This document shows positions 55,419 to 63,418 of a stretch of 64,000 nt of DNA, in pieces. Within the stretch, counting starts at the first letter, position 1; the number at the start of each line of letters is the position of its first letter. Origin of the DNA: Salinisphaera orenii subsp. halophila YIM 95161 (GTDB lineage Bacteria > Pseudomonadota > Gammaproteobacteria > Nevskiales > Salinisphaeraceae); assembly GCF_003732545.1 (NCBI RefSeq), contig NZ_AYKF01000046.1, forward strand, positions 1 through 64,000, given 5' to 3'. Below the pieces are notes generated by a model. That model did no database searches. It was not told the DNA's origin and saw nothing but the letters and a program-made list of their open reading frames with translations. The position numbers were made by a program, and so were the translations under genes.

Positions 55419-57614
55419 ATGAGCGTGACAACGACATCCCTGAGTCGGCGCGATTTCCTGCGCAGCGCGGCGTGGGGCAGCGCCGGGCTGGTCATCGCCA
55501 TGGCGCTGCCGGGCCGCGGGCGCGCCGCGACCATGGACACGCAGGCGGCGAATTCCTCTTTGATCGCCTCGGACGCTGCCGGCTTCGCGCCCAATGCGTT
55601 CGTGCGCATCGCCCCCGACGACACCGTGACCGTTCTCATCAAGCACATCGAGTTCGGCCAGGGCCCGTTCACCGGCCTGTCCACGCTGGTCGCCGAGGAG
55701 CTCGACGCCGACTGGTCGCAGATGCGCGCGGCCAGCGCGCCGGCCAACGCCGAGCTCTACAAGAACTTCGCCTTCGGCATGCAGGGCACGGGCGGCTCGA
55801 CCGCGATCGCCAACTCCTACATGCAGATGCGCAAGGCGGGCGCGACCGCGCGGGTCATGCTCGTACAGGCCGCCGCCGAGCAGTGGTCGGTCCCGGTCGG
55901 CGAGATCAGCGTCGACAAGGGCCGGATCAGCCATGCCGGCAGTGACAAGTCCGCCGGCTTCGGCGAGTTCGCGGAAGCCGCGGCCAAGCTCGATCCGCCG
56001 GAGGATGTGGCCCTCAAGAAAGCCGGCGACTTCCGGCTGATCGGCACCGACGTGCCGAAGCTCGACACGAACATCAAGACCAACGGCGAAGCGCTGTTCA
56101 CGCAGGATCTGCACCACGACGACATGCTCACGGTCGTGGTCGCGCATCCGCCGCAGTTCGGTGCGACGATGAAGTCGGTCGATGCGAGCGCGGCGAAATC
56201 CACCCCGGGGGTTGTCGATGTGCAGCCGATTCCGACCGGCATCGCCGTCTACGCACAGGACACCTGGTCGGCCCTGCAGGGTCGGCGCGCGTTGAAGGTG
56301 AGCTGGGACACGGCCAGGGCCGAAACCCGCTCGACCCGCGAAATCACCGACGCGTATCGCCAGCGCGCGCAACAACCCGGCAGGAAGGCCGCGAGCCGCG
56401 GCAAGCCCGAGCAGGGCGGCGACGGCTTGGCCAAAACGCTGACAGCGGAATACAGCTTTCCCTATCTCGCCCATGCGCCGATGGAAACGCTGGACTGCGT
56501 CATCCATGCGAAGGACGGCGCGGTCGAAAGCTGGTTCGGCTCGCAGCTGCAGACCGGCGACCAGGGCACGATGGCGGAAATCCTCGGGGTGAAACCCGCG
56601 CAGGTCAGCATCCATACCATGTATGCCGGCGGCAGCTTCGGCCGTCGCGCCCAACCCGGCAGCCCCTTCGCCGCCGAGGCCGCCCATGTCGCAAAAGCAC
56701 ATGCCAAGTCCCGGCCGCTCAAGCTCGTCTGGACGCGGGAGGATGATATCCAGGGCGGCTGGTACCGGCCGCTGAACGTGCACCGGCTGTCCGGCGGCGT
56801 CGACGCCGACGGCAACGTCGCGCTCTGGGACCAGACCATCGTCGGCCAGTCCATATTCAGCGGCAGCGCCTTCGCCGCGATGATCAAGGACGGCATCGAC
56901 CCGTCGTCGGTGGAGGGCGCGGAGGATCTGCCCTACGGCATCCCGAACTTCCGCGTCACCCTGCACGACGGCGAGGCCGGCGTGCCCATCCTCTGGTGGC
57001 GCTCGGTCGGCCATACGCATACCGCTTACTCCACCGAGACCTTCGTCGACGAACTGCTGGAGATGGCCGGCAAGGGTCCGGTCGAGGGCCGGCTGGCCCT
57101 GCTCGGCGAGCATCCGCGCCACGCCGGCGTGCTGAAGGCCGTCGCCGATCTCGCCGGCGGGCTGGACGCGTCCGAATCGGGCCGCGCTCGTGGCGTGGCC
57201 GTGCACAAGTCGTTCGGCAGCTACGTGGCGCAGATCGCCGAGGTGTCACAGAACGAGGACCGAACGCCGAAAGTACACAAGGTCTGGTGCGCGGTGGACT
57301 GCGGCGTGGCCGTCAATCCCAACGTCATCCGCGCGCAGATGGAAGGCGGCATCGGCTTCGGCCTGGGGGCCGCGCTCTACAACGAGATCACGCTGGAAGA
57401 GGGCGGTCGCGTCGCTCAGGCGAACTTCGACCGCTACCGGTCGCTGCGTATCCACGAGATGCCGGACGTCGAGGTGACCATCGTCACGTCGGACGAAGAC
57501 CCGACCGGCGTGGGCGAGCCCGGCGTGCCGCCCATCGCCCCCGCGCTCGCCAACGCATGGCGCCGGCTCACCGGCGACGCCATCCGTGATCTCCCGTTCG
57601 TGAAAATCTCATGA
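55419..57614 (+). CDS. iorB: Tat-exported molybdopterin-binding large subunit (IorB type)
   Basis: The 731-residue protein has a twin-arginine signal (SRRDFLRSAAWG, residues 9-20, then a hydrophobic stretch) for periplasmic export. The molybdopterin domains follow in the IorB order: HIEFGQGPFTGLSTLVAEEL, MQGTGGSTAI, LKVSWDTA-type strand, YSFPYLAHAPMETL, GGSFGRRAQPGSPFAAEA and the C-terminal DPTGVGEPGVPPIAPALANA with the catalytic Glu in GVGEPGVPP. The stop overlaps the cytochrome gene by 4 nt, so all three genes form one unit. Confidence 0.93.
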   Translation: MSVTTTSLSRRDFLRSAAWGSAGLVIAMALPGRGRAATMDTQAANSSLIASDAAGFAPNAFVRIAPDDTVTVLIKHIEFGQGPFTGLSTLVAEELDADWSQMRAASAPANAELYKNFAFGMQGTGGSTAIANSYMQMRKAGATARVMLVQAAAEQWSVPVGEISVDKGRISHAGSDKSAGFGEFAEAAAKLDPPEDVALKKAGDFRLIGTDVPKLDTNIKTNGEALFTQDLHHDDMLTVVVAHPPQFGATMKSVDASAAKSTPGVVDVQPIPTGIAVYAQDTWSALQGRRALKVSWDTARAETRSTREITDAYRQRAQQPGRKAASRGKPEQGGDGLAKTLTAEYSFPYLAHAPMETLDCVIHAKDGAVESWFGSQLQTGDQGTMAEILGVKPAQVSIHTMYAGGSFGRRAQPGSPFAAEAAHVAKAHAKSRPLKLVWTREDDIQGGWYRPLNVHRLSGGVDADGNVALWDQTIVGQSIFSGSAFAAMIKDGIDPSSVEGAEDLPYGIPNFRVTLHDGEAGVPILWWRSVGHTHTAYSTETFVDELLEMAGKGPVEGRLALLGEHPRHAGVLKAVADLAGGLDASESGRARGVAVHKSFGSYVAQIAEVSQNEDRTPKVHKVWCAVDCGVAVNPNVIRAQMEGGIGFGLGAALYNEITLEEGGRVAQANFDRYRSLRIHEMPDVEVTIVTSDEDPTGVGEPGVPPIAPALANAWRRLTGDAIRDLPFVKIS

Positions 57615-58246
57615 GGATGCCGGCCGTCGTGAATATCGTCCGAACCGCCAGTCTCGCCGCCGTGCTCGGTGTCGCTCTGCTGGGCAACGCCCAGGCCACC
57701 GAAATCGACGCCGATCAGCAGCTCAAGGGCCCGGAGGCGTTCGAGCACATCGAAGACGAAACCGAACGCTCCCGCGCCATGTTCAAGGAGGCCGGCAAGG
57801 TCATCCAGCATCCGCGCTGCGTGAATTGCCACCCGGTATCCGACACCCCGCGCCAGGGCATGGACATGCGCCCGCACGAACCGCCGGTCGTACGCGGGCC
57901 CGACAACCACGGCGCGCCGGGCATGGTCTGCAGCACCTGCCACCAGCCCGAGAACGTCGACTCGGCCGGCAACGGCGTGCCCGGCAACCCGAACTGGCAT
58001 CTCGCACCGCGCTCGATGGCCTGGTACGGCAAGTCACTCGCCGAGATCTGCACCCAGATCAAGGACCAGGACCGCAACGGCGGCATGGACATGGACGAAC
58101 TGATCCATCACATGGCCGAAGACAGCCTGGTCGGCTGGGGCTGGAACCCGGGCGGCGACCGCACGCCGGTGCCCGGCACGCAGGAAAAGTTCGGCGAGCT
58201 GTTCGCCGCCTGGGCGCATTCCGGGGCCCATTGTCCCGCGGAATGA
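57611..58246 (+). CDS. Exported diheme c-type cytochrome of the IorAB operon
   Basis: The 211-residue protein has a signal peptide (about 1-29, ending QATEI). It has two heme-binding motifs, CVNCH at 70-74 and CSTCH at 107-111. A DRNGGMDMDELIHHMAEDSLVGWGW segment (in parts) and a C-terminal lone Cys follow. Its position, overlapping iorB by 4 nt, makes it the likely electron acceptor of the periplasmic molybdenum hydroxylase. A Met or His distal ligand cannot be assigned. Confidence 0.9.
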   Translation: MRMPAVVNIVRTASLAAVLGVALLGNAQATEIDADQQLKGPEAFEHIEDETERSRAMFKEAGKVIQHPRCVNCHPVSDTPRQGMDMRPHEPPVVRGPDNHGAPGMVCSTCHQPENVDSAGNGVPGNPNWHLAPRSMAWYGKSLAEICTQIKDQDRNGGMDMDELIHHMAEDSLVGWGWNPGGDRTPVPGTQEKFGELFAAWAHSGAHCPAE

Positions 58247-58528
58247 ATACAGGTTGATTTTTAGTCGTTCAAAGTAGTCGCTTTTTGAGCGGCGTAGCCT
58301 GGGGTTTGCGCACCAGCAAGAACGTCGTCGTTTTTGACGAAATAGATCGCCGACAACGAGGTTTAGTCTTACCGCCGACCATTGGCTGTCGCCCTGTGCC
58401 TGAGTCGGCTATCGGCCCCAAAGCGGCCGTTCAGTTTCTTAAATCGCACTCCGCTTTGCTTCAAGGCTTATGACGCGCTCGCTATCGTGGCTGATGAACA
58501 GATGGATCACTCTGGTGTTCAGGTGAAC

Positions 58529-60061
58529 TTAACGCGCTTGCGTCGAGTTGTCTGACCGGCGCCAAGCGCTGGGGCAGCCGTCTCTGTCGAAATCAGGAAG
58601 CGTCGATTGGTCCCCGTTAGCGCAGGCCATGAACGCCTCGGTGACGCTCGTCGGCGCCCGCGTCGCCAGGCTGACGCCGACAAAGATAAGGGTGCTCATG
58701 GGCAGCCCCCAGACCCCGGAGGGCAGACCGAAAAAATCGACGCCGCTGAGTTCGCTGACGAGCACACCGAGACCGGTGATTATCATACTCGCGAGCACCC
58801 CGGCAGCCGTGCCGCGGCGCCAGAAAAACGCGCCGATGATGGCGGGCACGACCACCACCAGCCCGCTTGAGGCCGCAACCGAGAGAATCACGATCAGATC
58901 AAGCTGAAGTTCGGCAAACAGGAAAGCGGCCAGCGCGATAACCGGGATGACCCGCTGACCGACCTTGAGCTGGGCGCTCTCGGAAACGGTGATTCGGCGG
59001 TTGGCGTACACGTCGCGCGCCAGCATCGCGGACAGCGTCAGCATGATCGAGTCGATGGTCGACACTGCAGCGGCAAGAATGCCGACCATCACGATCACGC
59101 CCAGCACCGGCGGCACGTAGTCCGAGGCCAGCAGCGTCGGGGTAGCCTGATCCGCGTTGGCCAGCCCCGGAAACGCCACAACCGCGGCCAAGCCCCAGAT
59201 CACTGCAACCAGTGTGTAAATCAGACCGAAAACCATGAAACCCAGAATCAGGCGTCGCATGGCAGTCAGCGAGGCCGGCATGAACAGCCGCTGGCTGACC
59301 TGCGGATTCGACAAACTGAAGAAGAACCACGGCATGGTCAGACCGATAAAAGTCAACAGCGTGAACCGGCCGTTGCCGGGCACTGCCAGCATTTCGGGAT
59401 GATCGCGCGCCAGCGAGGCAAACAGCGCGCCGAATCCGCCGAGAGCTTCGACGACGACGATCGCGACCAGCGTTGCCGCCACGATCATGAACGCTGCCTG
59501 CAGCGCGTCGGTCCACATCACCGAACGGATGCCCGAAATCCAGGTGAACACCACTGCCAGCGTGGTCGCGACCACCGTACCGGTGGTAAACGAAATCGCG
59601 CCATCGGTCATGCCGGATAGGAGATAGCCCACGCCCGCAAGCTGCACTGCGGCGTAGGGGATGAGAAACAGGCAGCTGGTGAGCGTGACCACCACCGACA
59701 CCGCCCGGCTTTGATACCGGTAGCCCAGCATCTCGCTGGGCGTGACGAAGCCGTAGCGTCGCCCGACCGCCCAGAAACGCGGCCCGAATACGGAAATCAG
59801 CGACACACCGGCGAAATAAACGATCTCGAAACCGAATGCGCCGATGCCGCCGGCGTAGGTCAGTCCGGCCAGACCGACCAGCATGAATGCGCTGTAGGTG
59901 GTTGCACTGTAGCTGAGCGCGGAGACTATACCGCCCATGCGACGACCGCCCAGAAAATATGCGCTCATATCGCTGGCCGCACCCGAGCGCGCGGCCCAGG
60001 CGGTCACGAGCGCGATCAGTAGATAGAGGCCGATGGCGAGCCAGATCAGGCCACTACTCAT
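58529..60061 (-). CDS. Sodium:solute symporter (SSS family)
   Basis: The 510-residue transporter has about 13 membrane helices and SSS motifs: DMSAYFLGGRRMGGIVSALSYSATTYSAF in parts, a GLTYAGGIGAFGFEI stretch, SGIRSVMWTDALQA and the AAAVSTIDSIMLTLSAMLARDVY segment with the sodium-site serines. The substrate could be an organic acid, amino acid or sugar acid. Its start overlaps the stop of a 64-residue membrane protein gene by 8 nt. This pairing of a tiny two-helix protein with an SSS transporter is seen in other bacteria. Confidence 0.92.
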   Translation of the reverse strand: MSSGLIWLAIGLYLLIALVTAWAARSGAASDMSAYFLGGRRMGGIVSALSYSATTYSAFMLVGLAGLTYAGGIGAFGFEIVYFAGVSLISVFGPRFWAVGRRYGFVTPSEMLGYRYQSRAVSVVVTLTSCLFLIPYAAVQLAGVGYLLSGMTDGAISFTTGTVVATTLAVVFTWISGIRSVMWTDALQAAFMIVAATLVAIVVVEALGGFGALFASLARDHPEMLAVPGNGRFTLLTFIGLTMPWFFFSLSNPQVSQRLFMPASLTAMRRLILGFMVFGLIYTLVAVIWGLAAVVAFPGLANADQATPTLLASDYVPPVLGVIVMVGILAAAVSTIDSIMLTLSAMLARDVYANRRITVSESAQLKVGQRVIPVIALAAFLFAELQLDLIVILSVAASSGLVVVVPAIIGAFFWRRGTAAGVLASMIITGLGVLVSELSGVDFFGLPSGVWGLPMSTLIFVGVSLATRAPTSVTEAFMACANGDQSTLPDFDRDGCPSAWRRSDNSTQAR

Positions 60062-60248
60062 GGAGTTCTCGATCGTCGTTAAAATCGCGCGTGATCAATA
60101 CGTTGACGGCTAACACGGCTATCCCAATAAGCGTCCAGACCAGAAAACTGCCGTACCACGCATGAACGTCGCGAAGCGGCCCGTAGGGCAATACAAAGGC
60201 AACGACGACCAGTGCCCAGACGGCCCAGACCCAGCGGCTTGTTCGCAT
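60054..60248 (-). CDS. 64-residue membrane protein paired with the SSS symporter
   Basis: The start is taken at ATG 60248, which has GAGGAG four bases upstream; two earlier in-frame starts lack this. The product has two hydrophobic helices (about 5-19 and 33-51), joined by YGPLRDVHAWYGSF, with a charged end (DFNDDRELHE). The size and topology match the small DUF3311-like partners of symporters. It overlaps the symporter gene by 8 nt and probably helps its assembly or activity (inference). Confidence 0.8.
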   Translation of the reverse strand: MRTSRWVWAVWALVVVAFVLPYGPLRDVHAWYGSFLVWTLIGIAVLAVNVLITRDFNDDRELHE

Positions 60249-60427
60249 GGCGCTCCTCGTCCGTTGCATGCTCCGCGCCTCTACCTTACAGGCACGGCAA
60301 GCGAGCAACTGCCTTGCCGGACAGCTGCGGCAATACCCCTATCGGGTAGCGCGCTTGACGGCCGTATCAGCTCTCCAAATCCATGATGATGGGCTTCGGT
60401 TTCAGCGGTTAGCGACCCATAGCAGAC

Positions 60428-61048
60428 CTAAGCCGAGATCAAAACCTTGAAGGCCGCCGCACCGAAACCCAGCGCGAACACGCCTGAAAAGAATCGACGG
60501 CTTCGTTTATAGAACGACGAGATTCGCGCATCCGAGAACAGCAGTGCGTAACCAAAGAAGATCAGGCTGCTTTGAATGAGCAACGCCAACACGACGATTG
60601 CGAGGCTGAGTAGGCTCGTGTCGGCTGGTAGCGCAATCGCGTAGATCGACGCGAAGAACAGAATGGCCTTGGGGTTGGTCAGATGGATCAGTAGTCCGCG
60701 TTGGTACGCCTGTAGTCCACCAAGACGATCCGTTCGAGCGTTTGCCGACACGCCGCGGTTCCATATTGCCACCTGGGCCGATTTGACAGCCAGCCAGAGC
60801 AAGTAGCCCGCCCCGAGGTACCTCACGATATCCAGTACCCATGGGTACGCTTTCATCAGCGCGCCAAGCCCGAAAGCCGCGCTGGCAGACCAGAACAACG
60901 AGCCGGTCACGATGCCGGCTGCTAATGCCAGACCCGCATGTCGCCCCGACCCGAGCGACGTATCGGCGATCGATAGCGACGCCGGGCCGGGGCTGGCCGT
61001 GACCATGAATGCCGACGTGAGAATGAAAATCAGGTTCGATAGCTGCAT
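60428..61048 (-). CDS. LysE/RhtB-family amino-acid exporter
   Basis: The 206-residue protein has six membrane helices. The family start reads MQLSNLIFILTSAFMVTASPGPASLSIADTS in parts, with the SPGP motif. Further on GLLIHLTNPKAILFFASIYA is the conserved NPKA region. I choose ATG 61048; a GTG at 61093 would add 15 residues. It lies 59 bp after the aldolase-like gene on the same strand. Export of an amino acid or derivative is expected. Confidence 0.9.
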   Translation of the reverse strand: MQLSNLIFILTSAFMVTASPGPASLSIADTSLGSGRHAGLALAAGIVTGSLFWSASAAFGLGALMKAYPWVLDIVRYLGAGYLLWLAVKSAQVAIWNRGVSANARTDRLGGLQAYQRGLLIHLTNPKAILFFASIYAIALPADTSLLSLAIVVLALLIQSSLIFFGYALLFSDARISSFYKRSRRFFSGVFALGFGAAAFKVLISA

Positions 61049-61107
61049 GCCGGGATACGAATTGAGCGGGTGATCTCGTATCGAGCACCGCACGATTCGT
61101 TGTCGAG

Positions 61108-62001
61108 TTATTCGAGGTTCAGCGCGTTCAGCACGTCATCGAGCGCACGCCGCCCCGTGTCATCGAGCGTCTGCAGCGGCCGGGGAAGACAATCGGGCCC
61201 GACCAGGCCGAGCTGTTCGGCCGCCGTCGCAATGACCCGCAGGCTACCGCCATGTTGTTTGTAGAGCATCCAGAATGGCGCCAGCGCATCGCAGCGCTGT
61301 GCCGCCTCGACGGCGTCGCCGGCCTGAGCGGCACGCGTGATCGCCAAGGCCGGCTCGGGAAACAGGCCGCCGATTACCGAATACCAGGCGTCGCAGCCCG
61401 CATTCAGTCCGCGCGCAGCGAACGCGTCGCCGCTTACACCGACGGTAACGTGTTTCGGGATCCCTGCTTTCAAGCGCTCGACACGCGCCGCGGCCTCGGC
61501 CGGGTCGTCGGGAACGCCCGGAATCTTGATCGAGCCGATATGCGGCAACTGGGCGATCTCGGCATGTAGCGTGTCCGAGAACGTAAAACGCGTCGTCGTC
61601 GGGTTGTCGTAGACACAGATCGGGACATCGACCGAGCGCGCGACTGTTTCGTAGAGCGTGAGCACTTCACCGTCCCGCAGCGGCTGATACGACATGGGCG
61701 GCAGCAGTAAACCATCGGCCCCGGCTTCTTGCGCGTCTTCGGCGTATGCCAACACCTCGTCGGTCGTCAGCGCGCCCACGCCGATAACGACCGGGGTGTT
61801 GACCGCGTGCTCGACAGCCAACCGCGTGATGCGCGCGCGCTGGTCAGCCTGCAGATACGCATAATTGCCGGTCGATCCCAGCGCACAGATCGAATCGACC
61901 TCTGCCGAAACCAGCCGTTTAATCAACCGGATGAAAGCGGATTCATCGATACCGTCACGCCCCAGCGGGCTCAATGGAAAAGCGCTTAGACCGGTAAACA
62001 T
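61108..62001 (-). CDS. DapA-superfamily pyruvate-dependent aldolase or dehydratase
   Basis: The 297-residue TIM-barrel protein has the Schiff-base lysine Lys159 in GSIKIPGVPDD and the catalytic Tyr131 in CVYDNPTTTRF. The GTTGE motif of true DapA reads GSTGNY (42-47), and the DapA arginine two residues after the tyrosine loop is displaced. So it should use another substrate, such as a 2-keto-3-deoxy or 4-hydroxy-2-oxo acid. It is divergent from a MocR-type regulator, with 97 bp between starts. Confidence 0.85.
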   Translation of the reverse strand: MFTGLSAFPLSPLGRDGIDESAFIRLIKRLVSAEVDSICALGSTGNYAYLQADQRARITRLAVEHAVNTPVVIGVGALTTDEVLAYAEDAQEAGADGLLLPPMSYQPLRDGEVLTLYETVARSVDVPICVYDNPTTTRFTFSDTLHAEIAQLPHIGSIKIPGVPDDPAEAAARVERLKAGIPKHVTVGVSGDAFAARGLNAGCDAWYSVIGGLFPEPALAITRAAQAGDAVEAAQRCDALAPFWMLYKQHGGSLRVIATAAEQLGLVGPDCLPRPLQTLDDTGRRALDDVLNALNLE

Positions 62002-62061
62002 AAATATCCTGCAATGCGTGGGGTGGCCTGAATCGATACGGCGATACTGCGTTGAACTAGA

Positions 62062-62075
62062 CTGTCCTGGAACAG
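62062..62075. promoter_or_regulatory. Box 1 (CTGTCCTGGAACAG), candidate regulator site
   Basis: This 14-bp dyad has CTGT and ACAG arms. It shares TGTCCT and ACA with box 2, whose centre is 22 bp away, about two helical turns. Confidence 0.5.
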
Positions 62076-62083
62076 GCTCTATA

Positions 62084-62097
62084 TTGTCCTATGACAA
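62084..62097. promoter_or_regulatory. Box 2 (TTGTCCTATGACAA), candidate regulator site
   Basis: This 14-bp dyad has TTGT and ACAA arms and ends one base before the regulator start codon. It overlaps a TATATT -10-like hexamer at 62080-62085, so binding would repress the regulator gene itself. Confidence 0.5.
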
Positions 62098-62098
62098 A

Positions 62099-63418
62099 AT
62101 GAAAATCCAGGGTTCCACGACAGAAGAAATTGTTGCCAGTATTCGATCGTCGATCGGTACCGGCGTATTTCGGCCCGGCGATCACCTGCCGGTCGTGCGA
62201 CAGCTGGCCATCGAACTCGGCGTGAATCGCAACACGGCGGCCGCGGCCTATCGACGCTTGACTGAAGCGAGGCTGGTGGTGAGCGAAGGCCGGCGCGGTA
62301 CACGGATCGCAGCGCCGCCCAGCGCCGGTGAGCAGGAAGGCCTCAGCGCGCACACGACGCTGATCGACTGGGCCGATGGCAATCCGGATCCTGCCTGTCT
62401 TCCGGATATGAACCAGATCGCGCGCAAGTGTGAATTTGTCCATGCGCTTTATGGCGAGGACACCCTCGACGCCGAGCTGCGTCGATATGCGACCGCGTGG
62501 TTTTGTAATGATTGCCCGTCGGACGACTTCGGTTATCTGGTGACGCATGGTTGTGTTGATGCCATCGAGCGCCTCGCGCGTGCGCAATTGCTCCCCGGCG
62601 ATCAAGTCGCCGTGGAAGATCCCTGTTATTTGGGCACGATCAACGCTTTGCGCCTGTCCGGCATGCATCCCAGGGGCGTAAGTATCGATGGGGCGGGGAT
62701 CCGCCCCGATGCGCTGCGTTCGGCTCTGGAAAACGGGGCACGCGCGGTTCTGATCACGGCGCGCGCACAAAATCCGACTGGAGCCAGCCTGACGAGCGAT
62801 CGCGCCCGTGAGATCGCGCAGGTTCTAGCGGATTACCCCGACGTGCTGGTGATCGTGGACGATCACTTCGCGCTGTTGGCGGCCACGCCCTATCGATCAC
62901 CGATTCCCGAATCGACGACTCGCTGGGCCGTGATTCGATCCTTGGCAAAGGCTCTGGGCCCAGATATTCGATTAGCACTGCTGGCTTGTGATGCCGCAAC
63001 GGCCGGGCGGTTGCAGGCGCGGCTGGCGCCCGGCATGACATGGGTGAGTCATTTCCTGCAAACCTTGGCCAGTCATTGTCTGAACTCGAGCGAGATAGAA
63101 CAGACACTTGAACGAGCAAAAGCCCAGTACGCCCACGGGCGCAACGAATTGATGGCAGCGCTTTCACGCCATGCGATCGAAGCCCCCGTGACCATCGACG
63201 GCCTTAACGTGTGGATACCGCTGCCCTGCGATGCGGAATATGTGGTGAACGCCATGGCCAAGCGCGGGTGGCTTGTTCGGTCTAGTACCGCATACGACGT
63301 TCAGAAGCATAATCAGGCGATTCGCGTCACGATCTCCCGTGTGCAACAAAGCGAGATCATGAGCTTTTCAACTGACCTAAGTTCTGTCATCCGGACGAGA
63401 GACCGTAACGGCCTATAG
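62099..63418 (+). CDS. MocR-type regulator (GntR HTH fused to aminotransferase domain)
   Basis: The 439-residue protein has a GntR winged helix at 1-72 (FRPGDHLPVVRQLAIELGVNRNT in parts) and a class I aminotransferase-like domain from about 110. Cofactor residues are visible: Asn225 in QNPTG, Asp254/255 in VIVDDHFALL and Lys284 in SLAKALGPDIRL. PLP plus an amine or amino acid is the usual effector of the family. ATG 62099 is adopted; the open frame extends upstream into the aldolase gene. It probably controls the divergent aldolase, exporter and symporter genes. Confidence 0.93.
   Translation: MKIQGSTTEEIVASIRSSIGTGVFRPGDHLPVVRQLAIELGVNRNTAAAAYRRLTEARLVVSEGRRGTRIAAPPSAGEQEGLSAHTTLIDWADGNPDPACLPDMNQIARKCEFVHALYGEDTLDAELRRYATAWFCNDCPSDDFGYLVTHGCVDAIERLARAQLLPGDQVAVEDPCYLGTINALRLSGMHPRGVSIDGAGIRPDALRSALENGARAVLITARAQNPTGASLTSDRAREIAQVLADYPDVLVIVDDHFALLAATPYRSPIPESTTRWAVIRSLAKALGPDIRLALLACDAATAGRLQARLAPGMTWVSHFLQTLASHCLNSSEIEQTLERAKAQYAHGRNELMAALSRHAIEAPVTIDGLNVWIPLPCDAEYVVNAMAKRGWLVRSSTAYDVQKHNQAIRVTISRVQQSEIMSFSTDLSSVIRTRDRNGL

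Noticed and set aside
54984-57206. A 740-codon minus-strand frame opposite iorAB
   Set aside because: It is a shadow of two well-supported molybdenum hydroxylase subunits.
58285-58473. A 62-codon frame after the cytochrome gene
   Set aside because: It starts at TTG with no ribosome-binding site and its composition does not look like a protein; treated as intergenic DNA.
61108-62001. Naming the aldolase-like gene dapA
   Set aside because: The substrate-binding motifs differ from DapA and the context is catabolic or transport, not lysine synthesis.
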